Assembly: GCF_002733955.1 (NCBI RefSeq) | Contig: NZ_NVXQ01000001.1 | Span: forward strand, 124,001 to 188,000 | DNA from: Hoeflea sp. | GTDB taxonomy: Bacteria; Pseudomonadota; Alphaproteobacteria; Rhizobiales; Rhizobiaceae | DNA length: 64,000 nt | Direction of reading: 5' to 3' | Part shown: positions 26,209 to 36,165 of the stretch, piece after piece | How the letters are laid out: every line of letters begins with the position of its first letter | Numbering within the stretch: the first letter of the stretch is position 1 | Translations under genes and position numbers: made by a program | Notes under the pieces: generated by a model | Database searches by the model: none | The model's input: only the letters and a program-made list of their open reading frames with translations | Told to the model about the DNA's origin: nothing

Positions 26209-27060
26209 TTGAACGGTTTGTCAAAAACCCCGTTTGCCAGGTTTTATGCCTGGCAACCAAGCCAGAGGTCGAGAACCCTGACTGATCCAGCCAACATCAT
26301 CGAGTTTCAAAACGTCCACAAAAGCTTCGGCAGCTTGAAGGTTCTCAACGATCTCAATCTGGAGGTCGCGCCGGGCGAAAAGTTGGCTCTGATCGGACCC
26401 AGCGGCTCTGGTAAAACGACCATCCTGAGAATCCTCATGACACTTGAAACCCTCAGTGGCGGCCATGTAACGGTTGACGGAGACTATCTCTGGCATGAGG
26501 AAAAGGATGGAAAACTGGTCGATGCCAGTGAGGCGCACCTCCACAAGATGCGCAGCGAGATCGGCATGGTTTTCCAGCATTTCAACCTGTTTCCCCATCT
26601 CAACGCGCTCCAGAACATCGTGCAGCCGCAGACACTGGTTCGCAAGACTTCCAAGGTCGAGGCGCGCGAAAAAGCCATGGAGCTGCTTGGCCTGGTCGGG
26701 CTGAGCGAAAAGGCAGACCATTTTCCGCATCAGCTTTCAGGTGGCCAGCAACAACGCGTTGCCATTGCCCGTTCGCTGGCCATGGATCCCAAGATCATGC
26801 TGTTCGACGAGGTGACCTCGGCGCTCGATCCGGAGCTCGTCGACGAAGTTCTCAACGTCCTGCGCAAGCTCGCTTCAAGTTCCGACACCACGATGCTTAC
26901 GGTCACGCACGAGATGAATTTCGCCCGGGATTTTGCCGACCGGGTGCTGTTCTTCGACAAGGGGCAGATCGTTGAAGCAGGAAAGCCGGAAGATATTTTC
27001 ACGCACCCGCGGGAACCGCGAACCCGAAGCTTTCTGAGTAAATTCATATCCGTTTCTTGA
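26209..27060 (+). CDS. Polar amino-acid ABC transporter ATP-binding protein (EhuA-like)
   Basis: Walker A GPSGSGKTTILRIL, Q-loop VFQHFNLFPHL, signature LSGGQQQRVAIARSLA, Walker B IMLFDEVTSALDP and the switch His in TVTHEMNFARDF: a complete polar amino-acid uptake ATPase of about 260 residues. The start is uncertain: the frame is open from TTG 26209, but there is no ATG before the conserved IIEFQNVHKSFG; a TTG or CTG start (for example 26278) is possible. First gene of the importer operon, followed by the binding protein and two permeases. Confidence 0.9.
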   Translation: MNGLSKTPFARFYAWQPSQRSRTLTDPANIIEFQNVHKSFGSLKVLNDLNLEVAPGEKLALIGPSGSGKTTILRILMTLETLSGGHVTVDGDYLWHEEKDGKLVDASEAHLHKMRSEIGMVFQHFNLFPHLNALQNIVQPQTLVRKTSKVEAREKAMELLGLVGLSEKADHFPHQLSGGQQQRVAIARSLAMDPKIMLFDEVTSALDPELVDEVLNVLRKLASSSDTTMLTVTHEMNFARDFADRVLFFDKGQIVEAGKPEDIFTHPREPRTRSFLSKFISVS

Positions 27061-27098
27061 CCACTTCCCCCAAAGCCGAAAAACCAAAAGGACACGTC

Positions 27099-27950
27099 AT
27101 GCAAACCAAATCTATCGGACAACACCTCGGGCTGGCATTGGCCGGCGCAATGCTGACAGCGGCGGTGGCGTCACCGTCCTCCGCCGATACTCTCGAGACT
27201 TTGCGCAAGCAGGGCTACGCAACTGTCGCGGTCGCAAACGAACCGCCCTACAGCGACATCAAGTCGGACGGATATGTCACCGGAGCCGCACCCGACGTCG
27301 CCCGCGCCGTGATGAAGAAGCTCGGCGTTCCGGAACTCAAGGCACAGGTGGTTCCCTATGGCTCGATGATCCCGGCACTGCTCGCAAGGCGCGTCGACAT
27401 GGCGACATCCGGGCTCTACATCAAGCCCAATCGCTGCGAGGCGATTATCTACTCCGAACCCGATCTTTGTGGCGCTGAAGCATTCGCCGTGGCCAAGGGC
27501 AACCCGCTCAACATCCAGACCTATGAGGATATTGCGGCAAACCCGGAGGTCACCATGACCACCTGTGCCGGCTGCGCCGAAGAGCTCTATGCGACGGAAC
27601 GCGGCGTCAAGACTGACCAGATCAAGGTGTTCACCGATCCGCCGAGCGGCATGAAGATGTTGCAGCAGGGCCGCGTGGATGTCTTTGCCCTGTCCGGTCT
27701 CGGCACCCAGGATCTGTTGAAAAAACTGGCCGATCCCAATCTGGAAATCGTCATGCCGGTCAAGGGCGTGCCAATGGGATGCGCCGGAGCGGCGTTCAAT
27801 CCGGAGGACACCGCGTTCCGCGAGGCATACGACACGGCACTGGCCGAGCTGAAGGAAAGCGGTGAATTTGCCTCAATCATCGAGCCCTACGGCTTCTCCA
27901 CGGCAGCAACGCTTGATGTCAAGCGTGACGACTTTTGCCCTGGAAACTGA
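27099..27950 (+). CDS. Periplasmic amino-acid-binding protein of the ABC importer (EhuB-like)
   Basis: 283 residues from ATG 27099 (AAAAGGA upstream). Sec signal peptide of about 30 residues (LGLALAGAMLTAAVASPSSA). SBP_bac_3 fold with ATVAVANEPPYSDIKSDGYVTGAAPDVARAV near the ligand site and the paired cysteines TTCAGCAEELY, close to the ectoine-binding protein EhuB. Its true ligand is unknown. Lies between the ATPase and permease genes and is followed by a hairpin. Confidence 0.88.
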   Translation: MQTKSIGQHLGLALAGAMLTAAVASPSSADTLETLRKQGYATVAVANEPPYSDIKSDGYVTGAAPDVARAVMKKLGVPELKAQVVPYGSMIPALLARRVDMATSGLYIKPNRCEAIIYSEPDLCGAEAFAVAKGNPLNIQTYEDIAANPEVTMTTCAGCAEELYATERGVKTDQIKVFTDPPSGMKMLQQGRVDVFALSGLGTQDLLKKLADPNLEIVMPVKGVPMGCAGAAFNPEDTAFREAYDTALAELKESGEFASIIEPYGFSTAATLDVKRDDFCPGN

Positions 27951-27975
27951 TCCTGTAACCGCAAACAAATGAAGC

Positions 27976-28001
27976 GAATGCTGCCCTGTTGGGCAGCATT
28001 C
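27976..28001 (+). terminator. Intercistronic hairpin after the binding-protein gene
   Basis: GAATGCTGCCC, loop TGTT, GGGCAGCATTC: 11 perfect base pairs with no U-tract. Such hairpins after binding-protein genes stabilise that mRNA or attenuate read-through, so that the binding protein outnumbers the permeases. Confidence 0.7.
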
Positions 28002-28008
28002 GTGCCGG

Positions 28009-28683
28009 GTGGACATGGACATAATCATTGAATTCTTTCCCCTGTTGCTGAAGGGGGCATGGCTGACGGTTCAGCTGACGGTCACAAGTGCTGTCATCGC
28101 TCTTGTGATTTCGTTCGTGGTCGGGCTTGCCCGTCTGTCGCGCCATTGGTGGGTTCGTGCATTGGCCACGGTCTATCTGGAATTCTTCAGAGGCACATCC
28201 GCGCTGGTGCAGATGTTCTTCATGTTCTACGTGCTGCCGCTTCTTGGCCTGACTTTGTCGCCGTTTCTCGCCGGCGTGATCGCCTGTGGTTTCAACCTCG
28301 GCAGCTACGGGTCCGAAGTGGTACGCGGTGCCATCCAGTCTGTCGGCAAAGGCCAGCGTGAAGCCGCGCACTCGCTCAATTACACGACCTATCAGCGCTA
28401 CCGTTACGTGCTCATTCCCCAAGCTGTCCCGATGATGATTCCGCCTTTCGGCAATCTGCTGATCGAGTTGATGAAACTCACCGCGGTCACCTCGCTGATC
28501 ACTCTGTCCGACCTGACATTCGTTGCCCAGATCATAAGGGGCCAGACCGCCATGACGCTGGAGCCGTTCCTCATCATCCTGGTGATGTATTTTGCCATCG
28601 CCTCCGTACTGGTCGGCTTCACCGACTGGGTGGCAAGCTCAATCGCCAAACGGCGGGGCCTCACCTCCGTGAAGGTGAACTGA
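28009..28683 (+). CDS. Amino-acid ABC transporter permease (EhuC-like)
   Basis: 224 residues (GTG 28009, or ATG 28015). HisM/GlnP-type inner-membrane permease with about five transmembrane helices (GAWLTVQLTVTSAVIALVISF near the start) and the EAA loop GQREAAHSLNYTTYQRYRYVLIPQA that docks on the ATPase. Overlaps nothing and is followed after 1 base by the second permease, with which it forms the membrane channel. Confidence 0.9.
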   Translation: MDMDIIIEFFPLLLKGAWLTVQLTVTSAVIALVISFVVGLARLSRHWWVRALATVYLEFFRGTSALVQMFFMFYVLPLLGLTLSPFLAGVIACGFNLGSYGSEVVRGAIQSVGKGQREAAHSLNYTTYQRYRYVLIPQAVPMMIPPFGNLLIELMKLTAVTSLITLSDLTFVAQIIRGQTAMTLEPFLIILVMYFAIASVLVGFTDWVASSIAKRRGLTSVKVN

Positions 28684-28684
28684 T

Positions 28685-29341
28685 ATGCACTGGGATTGGG
28701 CTGTCGCTGCCGATGTGCTTCCTCGCCTGCTGGCGGGGCTGGTTGTCACCGTTCAGGCAACCTTTGTTGGCGCTATACTCGCCTACGCGCTCGGCCTGGG
28801 GCTGGCGGTGCTGAAGATGTCGCATTCTCGCCTGGTCAGTTTTACCTTCTACTGGCTTTCCGAGTTCATCCGCCGCACGCCGCTGCTGGTTCAGCTCTAT
28901 TTCCTTTTTTACGTCCTGCCGGACCTTGGCATTTTCTTGTCACCGTTCGTCGCCGGCGTCATCGGCCTTGGCCTGCATTTCGCCACCTACACCTCGGAAG
29001 TGTTCAGGGCCGGCATCGAGAACGTTCCCAAGGGACAGTGGGAGGCAGCAAGATCGCTCAATTACACAACGGCGCAGACCTGGACGCGGGTGATCCTGCC
29101 CCAAGCGATTCCGCCGATGATCCCTCCACTTGCGAATTACCTGATCACCATGTTCAAGGAGACGCCGTTGCTCGCTGCCATCACTGTGGTCGAACTGTTC
29201 AACGCAGCCAACATCTACTCCAACAGCTTCTACAAGTATCTTGAGCCCATGACGTTGGTCGGGGCGCTTTTCCTGCTGGTATCGATTCCGTCGGCCTATG
29301 CCGCCATCTGGCTGGAAAGGAAATATGCGCGCCAAAATTGA
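28685..29341 (+). CDS. Amino-acid ABC transporter permease (EhuD-like)
   Basis: 218 residues. Second permease of the importer; the EAA motif GQWEAARSLNYTTAQTWTRVILPQA is near residue 115, with five predicted membrane helices. It starts one base after the stop of the first permease, so the two are translationally linked. Followed by the EutA-like gene. Confidence 0.9.
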   Translation: MHWDWAVAADVLPRLLAGLVVTVQATFVGAILAYALGLGLAVLKMSHSRLVSFTFYWLSEFIRRTPLLVQLYFLFYVLPDLGIFLSPFVAGVIGLGLHFATYTSEVFRAGIENVPKGQWEAARSLNYTTAQTWTRVILPQAIPPMIPPLANYLITMFKETPLLAAITVVELFNAANIYSNSFYKYLEPMTLVGALFLLVSIPSAYAAIWLERKYARQN

Positions 29342-29382
29342 TCCGGACCGTATAGGCTGCAAGATCCGAAAGGCAACCGAAC

Positions 29383-30123
29383 ATGGGACTGGCATTTGAA
29401 ACCGAACGCCGCGCCGAGCCCCGGCTGGGCTTGATCGTTCTGCAAGCCGACGAAACCATAGAGAACGAGCTTCGCCGGATCATACCGTCCCACGCGACCC
29501 TGCATGTTTCCCGTGTGCCGTGCGGACGCGACGTGACCACGGACAGTTTGTCTGAAATGGAAAATCATATCGGACACAGTGCGAAGCTGTTCCCATCTTC
29601 GATCTCCTTTGAAACGGTCGGCTATGGCTGCACCTCGGGAACCTCGGTGATAGGCATCGAGCGGGTTGCAGACCTCGTTCGTTCGGGCACTTCGGCACGG
29701 GCGGTCACCGAGCCGGTCTCCGCACTGATCGCCGCATGCCGGCATCTCCGTGTGACACGGCTTGCATTCCTGTCTCCCTACATCGAGGATGTGTCTTTCA
29801 CTATGCGCTCGGTTCTAGCGGCAAACGGCATCGAAACGCCTGTCTTCGGCTCTTTCGAAGTCAGCGAGGAGGCGGTTGTCGCACGGATCTCTCCGGCTTC
29901 CATCCTGCAGGCGGCGGTGCAACTTGCAGACAATTCGGAGGCGGAGGCAATCTTCATCTCTTGTACCAATCTTCGCACACTGGATGTAATCTCTGCGATT
30001 GAAGACCGGACAGGAAAGCCGGTCTTCTCCAGCAATCAGGTTCTGGGCTGGCATATGTGCCGGCTTGCCGGGATCGAGCCCTCAAGAGGCGATTTCGGAT
30101 GGCTTCTGTCCGGCGTGCAATAG
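29383..30123 (+). CDS. EutA-like protein (Asp/Glu racemase / maleate isomerase family)
   Basis: 246 residues. Family features: GYGCTSGTSVIG with the first catalytic Cys and EAIFISCTNLRTLDVI with the second, characteristic of the arylmalonate decarboxylase / maleate cis-trans isomerase / EutA group. EutA is encoded next to ectoine transport genes (ehuABCD) in rhizobia, as here after the second permease. Reaction unproven: isomerisation or racemisation of a dicarboxylate or amino acid derived from the imported substrate is inferred. Confidence 0.82.
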   Translation: MGLAFETERRAEPRLGLIVLQADETIENELRRIIPSHATLHVSRVPCGRDVTTDSLSEMENHIGHSAKLFPSSISFETVGYGCTSGTSVIGIERVADLVRSGTSARAVTEPVSALIAACRHLRVTRLAFLSPYIEDVSFTMRSVLAANGIETPVFGSFEVSEEAVVARISPASILQAAVQLADNSEAEAIFISCTNLRTLDVISAIEDRTGKPVFSSNQVLGWHMCRLAGIEPSRGDFGWLLSGVQ

Positions 30124-30776
30124 TCAGCGCGTCAGGACGGGATGAAGGGCGCCTGTCCGGGTTTCACAATTCCTCATCCAGTTTTTCTCTCGGCACGCAT
30201 AGAACCCGTCAATCTTTTGGCGCAGGTAGCAACTGGTTTGATCGCAATTGTCTCAGTTCAGATATCTTTCGGGATATGCCTTGCTCGTTCAAGCAATGAA
30301 ATCGGCTAACACAGTTCAGCAAACGCCCATGGCATGCAGCGCTGTGCACTTATAAATGTGGTATTGAACAACCCGTCTTGAGTAGTCCACACTGAAAATT
30401 GATGCATAATTGGCGATCGGCCTTCTATCCATCGGGACGTTGGCCTCTGGTGAAGGCGGGCGGTATCCGCACAATTCCTTTGTTGCGCAGCGAATTTACA
30501 CTTCTCGCGCAATTGGGACCCTTGTGTGGAACGCAGCGAACGACTGCTTACAGGAGAGGATTGAGAGTTAGCGAACGACTGGCATGGGGGCGCATAGCGG
30601 TCGCTCTGAAAGCGATGGCCACCCCTGCGTTCTACGCTCTGCAACGTCTCCGAACTCCCGCTGGACTTCCACGGCAAAGCAAGCATTCCTGTTGTCGGGT
30701 CAGCGAAATCGTGTCGCTGCTGATCCTGCCCGCGTCGCGGGCTTCACTTAGTGCGGGGCCGGATGTTCCGGTCCTG
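30124..30776. other. Gene-free region; right part copies the DUF3489 leader
   Basis: About 650 bases without a supported gene. From about 30659 to 30776 it matches 40684-40804, the leader upstream of the DUF3489 gene (shared CTGGACTTCC, AAAGCAAGCATT and a GCCCGC/GCGGGC hairpin at 30728-30742). The IS3 element at 30777 cuts the copy exactly where the DUF3489 gene would follow. Confidence 0.55.
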
Positions 30777-30815
30777 TGAACCGCCCCGGTTCTACCGGAG
30801 GCTGGTTGGTTTAAG

Positions 30816-31715
30816 TTACGCGGCCATGGCTTCAGTTTCCAGAGCTGCATAGTAGTTTGCTTCGGCCTCTGCCGGCGGAATGCTTCCAATGGGTTCCAGC
30901 AGGCGGCGGTTGTTGAACCAGTCCACCCATTCAAGTGTGGCATATTCCACGGCGTCGAAGCTTCGCCATGGGCCACGGCGATGAATGACCTCAGCCTTGA
31001 AGAGACCATTGATCGTTTCCGCGAGCGCGTTGTCATATGAGTCGCCAACACTGCCGACGGATGGTTCGATGCCTGCTTCGGCCAGGCGCTCGGTGTACTT
31101 GATCGATAGATACTGCGATCCTCGGTCCGAGTGATGCACCAAGCCTGATCCCGGCTGGCGTTGATGAACGGCCTGTTCCAGAGCGTCGAGCACAAAGCCT
31201 GCATGGGGTGTGCGGCTGACCCGCCATCCCACGATCCGACGGGCAAATGCGTCGATAACGAAAGCGACATAGACGAAACCCTGCCAGGTGGCGACATAGG
31301 TGAAATCCGAAACCCACAGCATGTCTGGTGCGGGTACACGGAAGTGGCGATTGACCTTGTCCAGTGGGCATGGCTGCGCCTTGTCCGGTATCGTCGTTCT
31401 GGTCTTCTTGCCGCGAATGACGCCTTCCAGCCCCATCTCCTTCATCAGCCTGGCTACCGTGCAGCGGGCTATATCAAACCCTTCCCGGCGCATCTGTCGC
31501 CAGACCTTGCGCACGCCGTAGACCTTGAAGTTGGCAATGAATACGCGCTCGATCTCGGCACAAAGTTCAGCATCTCGTTTGGCTCTATCCGAGCGTAGTG
31601 TGGGATCGGCTTGCTTGGCCAGATGATCGTAATAGGTGGACGGGGCGATCGGCAGAACCTTGCAGATCGGCTCGACCCCATACTCTCCGCGGTGCTCATC
31701 GATAAATGCGATCAT
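30816..31715 (-). CDS. IS3-family transposase OrfB (IS51-like)
   Basis: 299 residues. HTH_21 ([15 protein letters not shown]) and an rve core with DDE residues in [20 protein letters not shown] and [14 protein letters not shown]. Start overlaps the orfA stop in ATGA (31712-31715). Full length, so probably functional; different subgroup from the 10955 element. Confidence 0.92.
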   Translation of the reverse strand: MIAFIDEHRGEYGVEPICKVLPIAPSTYYDHLAKQADPTLRSDRAKRDAELCAEIERVFIANFKVYGVRKVWRQMRREGFDIARCTVARLMKEMGLEGVIRGKKTRTTIPDKAQPCPLDKVNRHFRVPAPDMLWVSDFTYVATWQGFVYVAFVIDAFARRIVGWRVSRTPHAGFVLDALEQAVHQRQPGSGLVHHSDRGSQYLSIKYTERLAEAGIEPSVGSVGDSYDNALAETINGLFKAEVIHRRGPWRSFDAVEYATLEWVDWFNNRRLLEPIGSIPPAEAEANYYAALETEAMAA

Positions 31716-32038
31716 GACTTCGGTCGGCGGTCGAGCTCCGCCTGTGCGAAATATGCGGATGCCTTGCGAAGGATCTCATTGGCTTGTTTGAGCTCACGGT
31801 TCTCGCGTTCGAGGGCCTTCATCTTCTCGGCCACCTCGGTCGTGATGCCGCCACGTTGGCCAGTATCAACCTCGACCTTCTTGACCCAGTCGTTCAGCGT
31901 TTGCGGCGCACAGCCGATCTTCGATGAAATAGACAGGATCGCCTGCCAACGCGATTCATGCTGGTCCTGATTGTCCAGAACCAAACGCACCGCGCGTTCA
32001 CGCTCTTCGGGGGAAAACTTGTTCGTTGTCTTGCTCAT
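31712..32038 (-). CDS. IS3-family transposase OrfA (IS51-like)
   Basis: 108 residues. [17 protein letters not shown] opens the HTH_Tnp_1 domain; the recognition region is [14 protein letters not shown] and the C-terminus is a zipper ([22 protein letters not shown]). Partner of the overlapping orfB. Confidence 0.9.
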   Translation of the reverse strand: MSKTTNKFSPEERERAVRLVLDNQDQHESRWQAILSISSKIGCAPQTLNDWVKKVEVDTGQRGGITTEVAEKMKALERENRELKQANEILRKASAYFAQAELDRRPKS

Positions 32039-32231
32039 GATGCTCCATCCTACTCAGGAGTTGGAGCCTCCGGCAAACCCGGGGCGGTTCAAAGCGATAG
32101 AGTCATACCCTCTCTCCGTGACCAACAACCAGCACCCACACCGCATGATTACATAACGTTGACATAACGCAAGAGCTTGTCCAATCAGTGAACTGAGACC
32201 CGAATTCCCTCCAGTTTACAGGGATCAGAGC

Positions 32232-32250
32232 AGAATCTAGGGGCTATTCA
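32232..32250. mobile_element. Solo right end of a 10955-type IS3 element
   Basis: AGAATCTAGGGGCTATTCA matches the right terminal repeat of the IS3 element at 12176 almost exactly, but no transposase lies next to it. It faces the solo left end at 36166. Confidence 0.75.
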
Positions 32251-32267
32251 CATCGCCACAATTAGCG

Positions 32268-32660
32268 ATGATCCTCTCATCAGCCTGCCAGCGGCAAGCT
32301 GATCCATTCCCGGCTCTGTCCGGAGGGCACGGCGAACGCCGAAGCTACACCACGCCTTGGGACACGATCGATCTCGACACTGAGCATCGCCTGACAAAGC
32401 CTCGCCATCCATGGACGCAGGGCCAAGTCGAACGGATGAACCGCACCATCAAGGATGCAACCGTCAACCGCTTCCACTACGACAACCACGACCAGCTGCG
32501 GAGACATCTCCAGGGTTTCAACGACGCTTACAATTTCGGCCGTCGCCTTAAGACGCTCAAAGGCCTCACACCATACGAGTTCATCTGCAAACGGTGGACA
32601 ATCGAACCCGAAAGATTCATCATTGATCCGATCCATCAAATGCCGGGACTAAACATCTAA
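32268..32660 (+). pseudogene. IS481-family transposase, C-terminal fragment
   Basis: EHRLTKPRHPWTQGQVERMNRTIKDATV, then LKTLKGLTPYEFICKRWT and DPIHQMPGLNI are the catalytic Glu region and end of IS481 transposases. Only about the last 95-130 residues remain; the HTH and the two Asp residues are missing. The fragment starts just after the IS3 scar and ends within the stop of the hydrolase gene. Confidence 0.85.
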
Positions 32661-33466
32661 TCTTGGTTCGCGTCGAACGCCGAATGCAAGAATGGCAATA
32701 CCTTTCCTGCATACTCTTCTGGCTGATCGACGAAAATCATATTGTGACTTGAATTTTTAATGGGATGGATAGCCACATCTGCGCTCTTCGCCATGGCATT
32801 TGCGAGGCGCTGGCTATGCTCAACTGGTATGAGATTATCCTCCTCCGCATGCAGAAGGAGAACCTTGGGGTGATGTTTGACTCTCTTGGCGTATCCCACT
32901 GGAAAATGGTTTCGCTCAACAAGCGGCCAAATTGACCGCGTTATTCCCCTTAGTGTTCGGTAGGAAACCCTATTCTGCAAGCGTTCCGGGATATGTGCAA
33001 AAGCACCCTCCAGAATAGCGGCTCTAAATGGATGGTTTCTTCGGGCCATAGCGTAAACTGCCCAACCAGCTCCGAACGAAGCGCCCACTATCCCAATCTC
33101 CAATCCAGGATAATTCCCCCTTGTGTGCTGGGCGACGGCAATCATGTCTCCGGAAAAATCAAACGAGCGTGAACTGCTTTCTCCGAACCCATTGAGATCA
33201 AAAAGCACAACATGGAAGCCCGCACGCCGATAGAACGCTGCATGACCATGTGTCAACCAAAAACCTTTCGCTGATTTCGTGAGCGGATGAATGAAAACCA
33301 ACACCCCACGCGGATCGGTATGCGAATGGCCAAACAAAGCAGATAGCGTGGCACCTCTTGGCCCACGCACTGCAAAGGGTTCCCATTCACTGGGCAAAGC
33401 GCCCGTCGGCCATTTCCACGCGACTTGATAGTGTCCCAAGAACGCTTTCTTCACACGACCGATCAT
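32657..33466 (-). CDS. Alpha/beta-hydrolase fold protein
   Basis: 269 residues. Nucleophile elbow GASFGAGW, acid LHAEEDNLIPVEHS and catalytic His in NSSHNMIFVD; VLFDLNGFGESS supplies the oxyanion region. No signal peptide, no lipobox. Substrate unknown; probably a small-molecule esterase or amidase. Lies convergent to the IS481 fragment. Confidence 0.85.
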   Translation of the reverse strand: MIGRVKKAFLGHYQVAWKWPTGALPSEWEPFAVRGPRGATLSALFGHSHTDPRGVLVFIHPLTKSAKGFWLTHGHAAFYRRAGFHVVLFDLNGFGESSSRSFDFSGDMIAVAQHTRGNYPGLEIGIVGASFGAGWAVYAMARRNHPFRAAILEGAFAHIPERLQNRVSYRTLRGITRSIWPLVERNHFPVGYAKRVKHHPKVLLLHAEEDNLIPVEHSQRLANAMAKSADVAIHPIKNSSHNMIFVDQPEEYAGKVLPFLHSAFDANQD

Positions 33467-33655
33467 TTGCGATAACCCTGTTTGTACAAAATCTACCTAA
33501 ATTGCAGCCGGTTCATGATTATGCATTTGAGGGCTTCGCCTCAGGTCACATGAGAAAGCCGTCGAGGCAAACTGGGGGCGCTTGAACTGGAATCACTTGA
33601 TCCCTGCCGGGCTGAATAGCTCTGGCGGCAGGGATAGTAGCCAATTTCGTAAGCC

Positions 33656-35572
33656 CTAGGCGGTTACGAGCGCTACGGCCGAAAGGTCAGCTGAACTGAC
33701 ACCAACGATCTCAATCAGGCCGTCGCCGCTGCTAAATGCACCATCCGTGTTTGTGTCGCTGACTACGTAGGTGTTGCCGCCAAAATCGAATACCGTAAAC
33801 GAATTTGCAGAATTCGTGACGGCCAGGGCCGTTGCCGCGCTCAGGTTTGCTGCTGCAGAGACTGCTGCCATCTCCGACGTCGTGAGAGCGTCCAGCGTTC
33901 CCAGAGTGGAAACATTGATAACGTCTTTCGTCACATCGAAGTTTTCGAAGCTGATGATGCCGCTTCGTATGCCAGCTTCATCTATCGACTTAACGTTGCC
34001 CAATCCGTCAGCGCCTGGCCCGGGGCCGTCTCCAAACACCAACGTGTTTGACCCGCCGCCACCCTTTATAACAACTTGTAGCGCCGTTGCGCTTGCATCG
34101 ATGCCATCTACGATTCGTAGCGACGTGTTGCCGGAACCAGCGTCCAGTGTGAGTGTGCTTGCCTTATAGTTTTCCAGAGCCAGGGCGATAGAAGAACCTC
34201 CAGAGCCCCCCTTGATCGATGAAACTGAGAGCACATCCTGAAGTGGCGTAACACCATCGCCAGCGAGGGCAATAGCCGCCATGTTGATCTGGCCAGATGA
34301 ACCACTGCTGTCGATCGTCGTGACTGACAGCGCTCCAACGGCATGCGGGATAATGTTCACATCGCTCTCAAAATTGACGTTCAGTGTGGTGAGCTTTGAG
34401 GGTGACACCAAATCTTGGGAGATCATGAACAGATCAAAGCTGCCAGCACCGCCAGAACTGTTCTTTGCCACCGAGCCTGAGACGTTCAAAGTGGTAAGAT
34501 CCCCTCCCAAGACTGTAATTTCGCTCAAGTCTTGTACATTGGTCACTTGGAGGTTCGCCTCTGTGGCACCGGCCTTATACCCCACACTGACTGGCGTATC
34601 CTTCAGCTTGCTGTCGGTAAAAGAAACGATTGTGCCGCTTTCGAGATTGCTGACATTTGCCGGGCTGTTTGAGCTACCCGTTTGGGAAATCGCCTGAGCG
34701 CCTGTTAGTTTGCTCGCATCAATGGTTCCGCCAGAATATGTTCCCGAAAAAACAAATTGCTCAATATCCTGGAATGTCAGGCCGGTTGGAACAAGCGCTG
34801 ATCCACCAGAGAACTGAAGATCGACAATGTCTGTCCCTTTGCCACCCGAGAATGAATCCCCAGCGTTCAATGAGGCTGGCGTAACAACGAACTTATCGTT
34901 TTCGGGGGTCCCAACAAGCGCCTGGACGGTTGAATCGGATGTAATGGTGTTGGTAAACCCGTCATCGGCGTCGTATCTAGCGCCATCCGCAATCTCGATA
35001 TCGATGGTTGTGGTGCTTGTTTCCGGCAACAGCGCCGTCCCGTCGTTAACAGCCATCAGCAAGTCTGAAACGCTGTTCCCAATGCCCTCATTGTTCTCCC
35101 GCACCAGGATGTCCAGGAGCGATCCAAAAGCTACAACTGCCCCGCCGGTGTCCCCCGGAATTCCAAGCTCAACTGCGCGAGCAGCATAAAAATCAGCCTG
35201 AGCCGCAAAGGCCTGTTGTCCCTCCGTAGTTCGCTGGGACGGGACCACCAGAGACTGATAAACCGATACCAGCTTTTCTGCCAGCGTCGTCCCATTGGCT
35301 ATCCCGTCAAAAGCCGTCTTTGCTGTTGCGTTGCCCTGGAACAACGCGTTGGCCACATTAATGAAAATGTTTTCCGAGTTGAACACCGGGCCCGGACTGG
35401 TAGATGTCTTCGATCCGAAATTCGTGTCATTGTTCGAATTAATAAGCGCAGTGTAACCTGCTATATTCGGTACGCCTTCCTGAAGAAGCTGGTAGATTGC
35501 CGAAAATGCCTTGAACTGTGAGAGATTTTGGGTTGTCGCATTTATCAGGGCGGACAGGGATGTCAAGGGCAC
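33656..35572 (-). CDS. RsaA-like S-layer / surface protein
   Basis: 638 residues from GTG 35572 with GAGGAG 6 bases upstream. N-terminal region (about residues 20-190: VFNSENIFINVANALFQGN, FYAARAVELGI, GNSVSDLLMAVNDG) resembles the N-terminal anchoring domain of Caulobacter RsaA, which holds the S-layer on lipopolysaccharide. The middle is Gly/Ser/Thr/Asn-rich beta-repeat sequence with few Cys. The C-terminus (FTVFDFGGNTYVVSDTNT, then a hydrophobic end AVALVTA) matches the RsaA secretion end. Thus a short RsaA homologue, probably exported uncleaved by a type I system encoded elsewhere and forming or decorating the surface layer. The same anchor domain recurs at 46738 and 48702. Confidence 0.75.
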   Translation of the reverse strand: MPLTSLSALINATTQNLSQFKAFSAIYQLLQEGVPNIAGYTALINSNNDTNFGSKTSTSPGPVFNSENIFINVANALFQGNATAKTAFDGIANGTTLAEKLVSVYQSLVVPSQRTTEGQQAFAAQADFYAARAVELGIPGDTGGAVVAFGSLLDILVRENNEGIGNSVSDLLMAVNDGTALLPETSTTTIDIEIADGARYDADDGFTNTITSDSTVQALVGTPENDKFVVTPASLNAGDSFSGGKGTDIVDLQFSGGSALVPTGLTFQDIEQFVFSGTYSGGTIDASKLTGAQAISQTGSSNSPANVSNLESGTIVSFTDSKLKDTPVSVGYKAGATEANLQVTNVQDLSEITVLGGDLTTLNVSGSVAKNSSGGAGSFDLFMISQDLVSPSKLTTLNVNFESDVNIIPHAVGALSVTTIDSSGSSGQINMAAIALAGDGVTPLQDVLSVSSIKGGSGGSSIALALENYKASTLTLDAGSGNTSLRIVDGIDASATALQVVIKGGGGSNTLVFGDGPGPGADGLGNVKSIDEAGIRSGIISFENFDVTKDVINVSTLGTLDALTTSEMAAVSAAANLSAATALAVTNSANSFTVFDFGGNTYVVSDTNTDGAFSSGDGLIEIVGVSSADLSAVALVTA

Positions 35573-36165
35573 AATATTCTCCTCAATTGCATCTAAATCA
35601 TATTCAACCGAGCTAGTCGCAGAACGGCCTGTTTTAGTTAACGTTTTCTTTAAACAACTTGCAAGCAGAACGAGCGTTGGCCTATGAAACTATTTCTCCA
35701 GATCAGCTCGCCCAGACTGAGAAGTAGGCGTTGCACTGGTCGACGCAGCCAAAACAAAAAGCCGCCACACCGGAAACCAGCGAGACGGGGTTTGGGATTT
35801 AGATGTTCGATCCCAGGTTTTGATGGTGCACTATTTTCCTTGGAATGGAAGGAAGCACTATGGGCCAAGTTCTCCACGGCAGCGCCACGACGACAAAGGC
35901 AATCCGTCAAGCGATTGGAGTAGCCTGACCTTACCCCCAAGGTTTTATCCAGTCGGGAGTTCGTTGCCGGCGTTGGTGAAGTGCTCCCCGTCTTTGGATC
36001 GCCGCGTGGACAGAAGCAGGATTCTACTCGGATCAACATTCTTGGGACGCCGCAGGAGCAGGTTAGGTGATCCATAGCGCTCGATATGTAACCGCGCGGG
36101 CGGACATCTATCCAGTTACGATAACTGGAAATTATCATGCCATCGACGGCGCCAAGATGGGCGAC
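35573..36165. other. Non-coding region upstream of the surface-protein gene
   Basis: About 590 bases. The promoter of the RsaA-like gene should lie near 35600-35660, which is AT-rich (TTTTAGTTAACGTTTTC). Positions 36012-36100 resemble 59050-59130 (shared GGACAGAAGCAGG and GTTAGG...AGCGCTCG). No gene supported. Confidence 0.45.

Larger units (their letters stand above)
30777..32091 (-). mobile_element. IS3-family insertion sequence, apparently intact (1315 bp)
   Basis: Imperfect terminal inverted repeats: both ends read inward begin TGAACCGCCCCGG and reach ACCGGAG/GCCGGAG about 20 bases in. Carries orfA and orfB on the minus strand. Flanking trinucleotides (CTG and AAG) give no target duplication. 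Confidence 0.88.
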
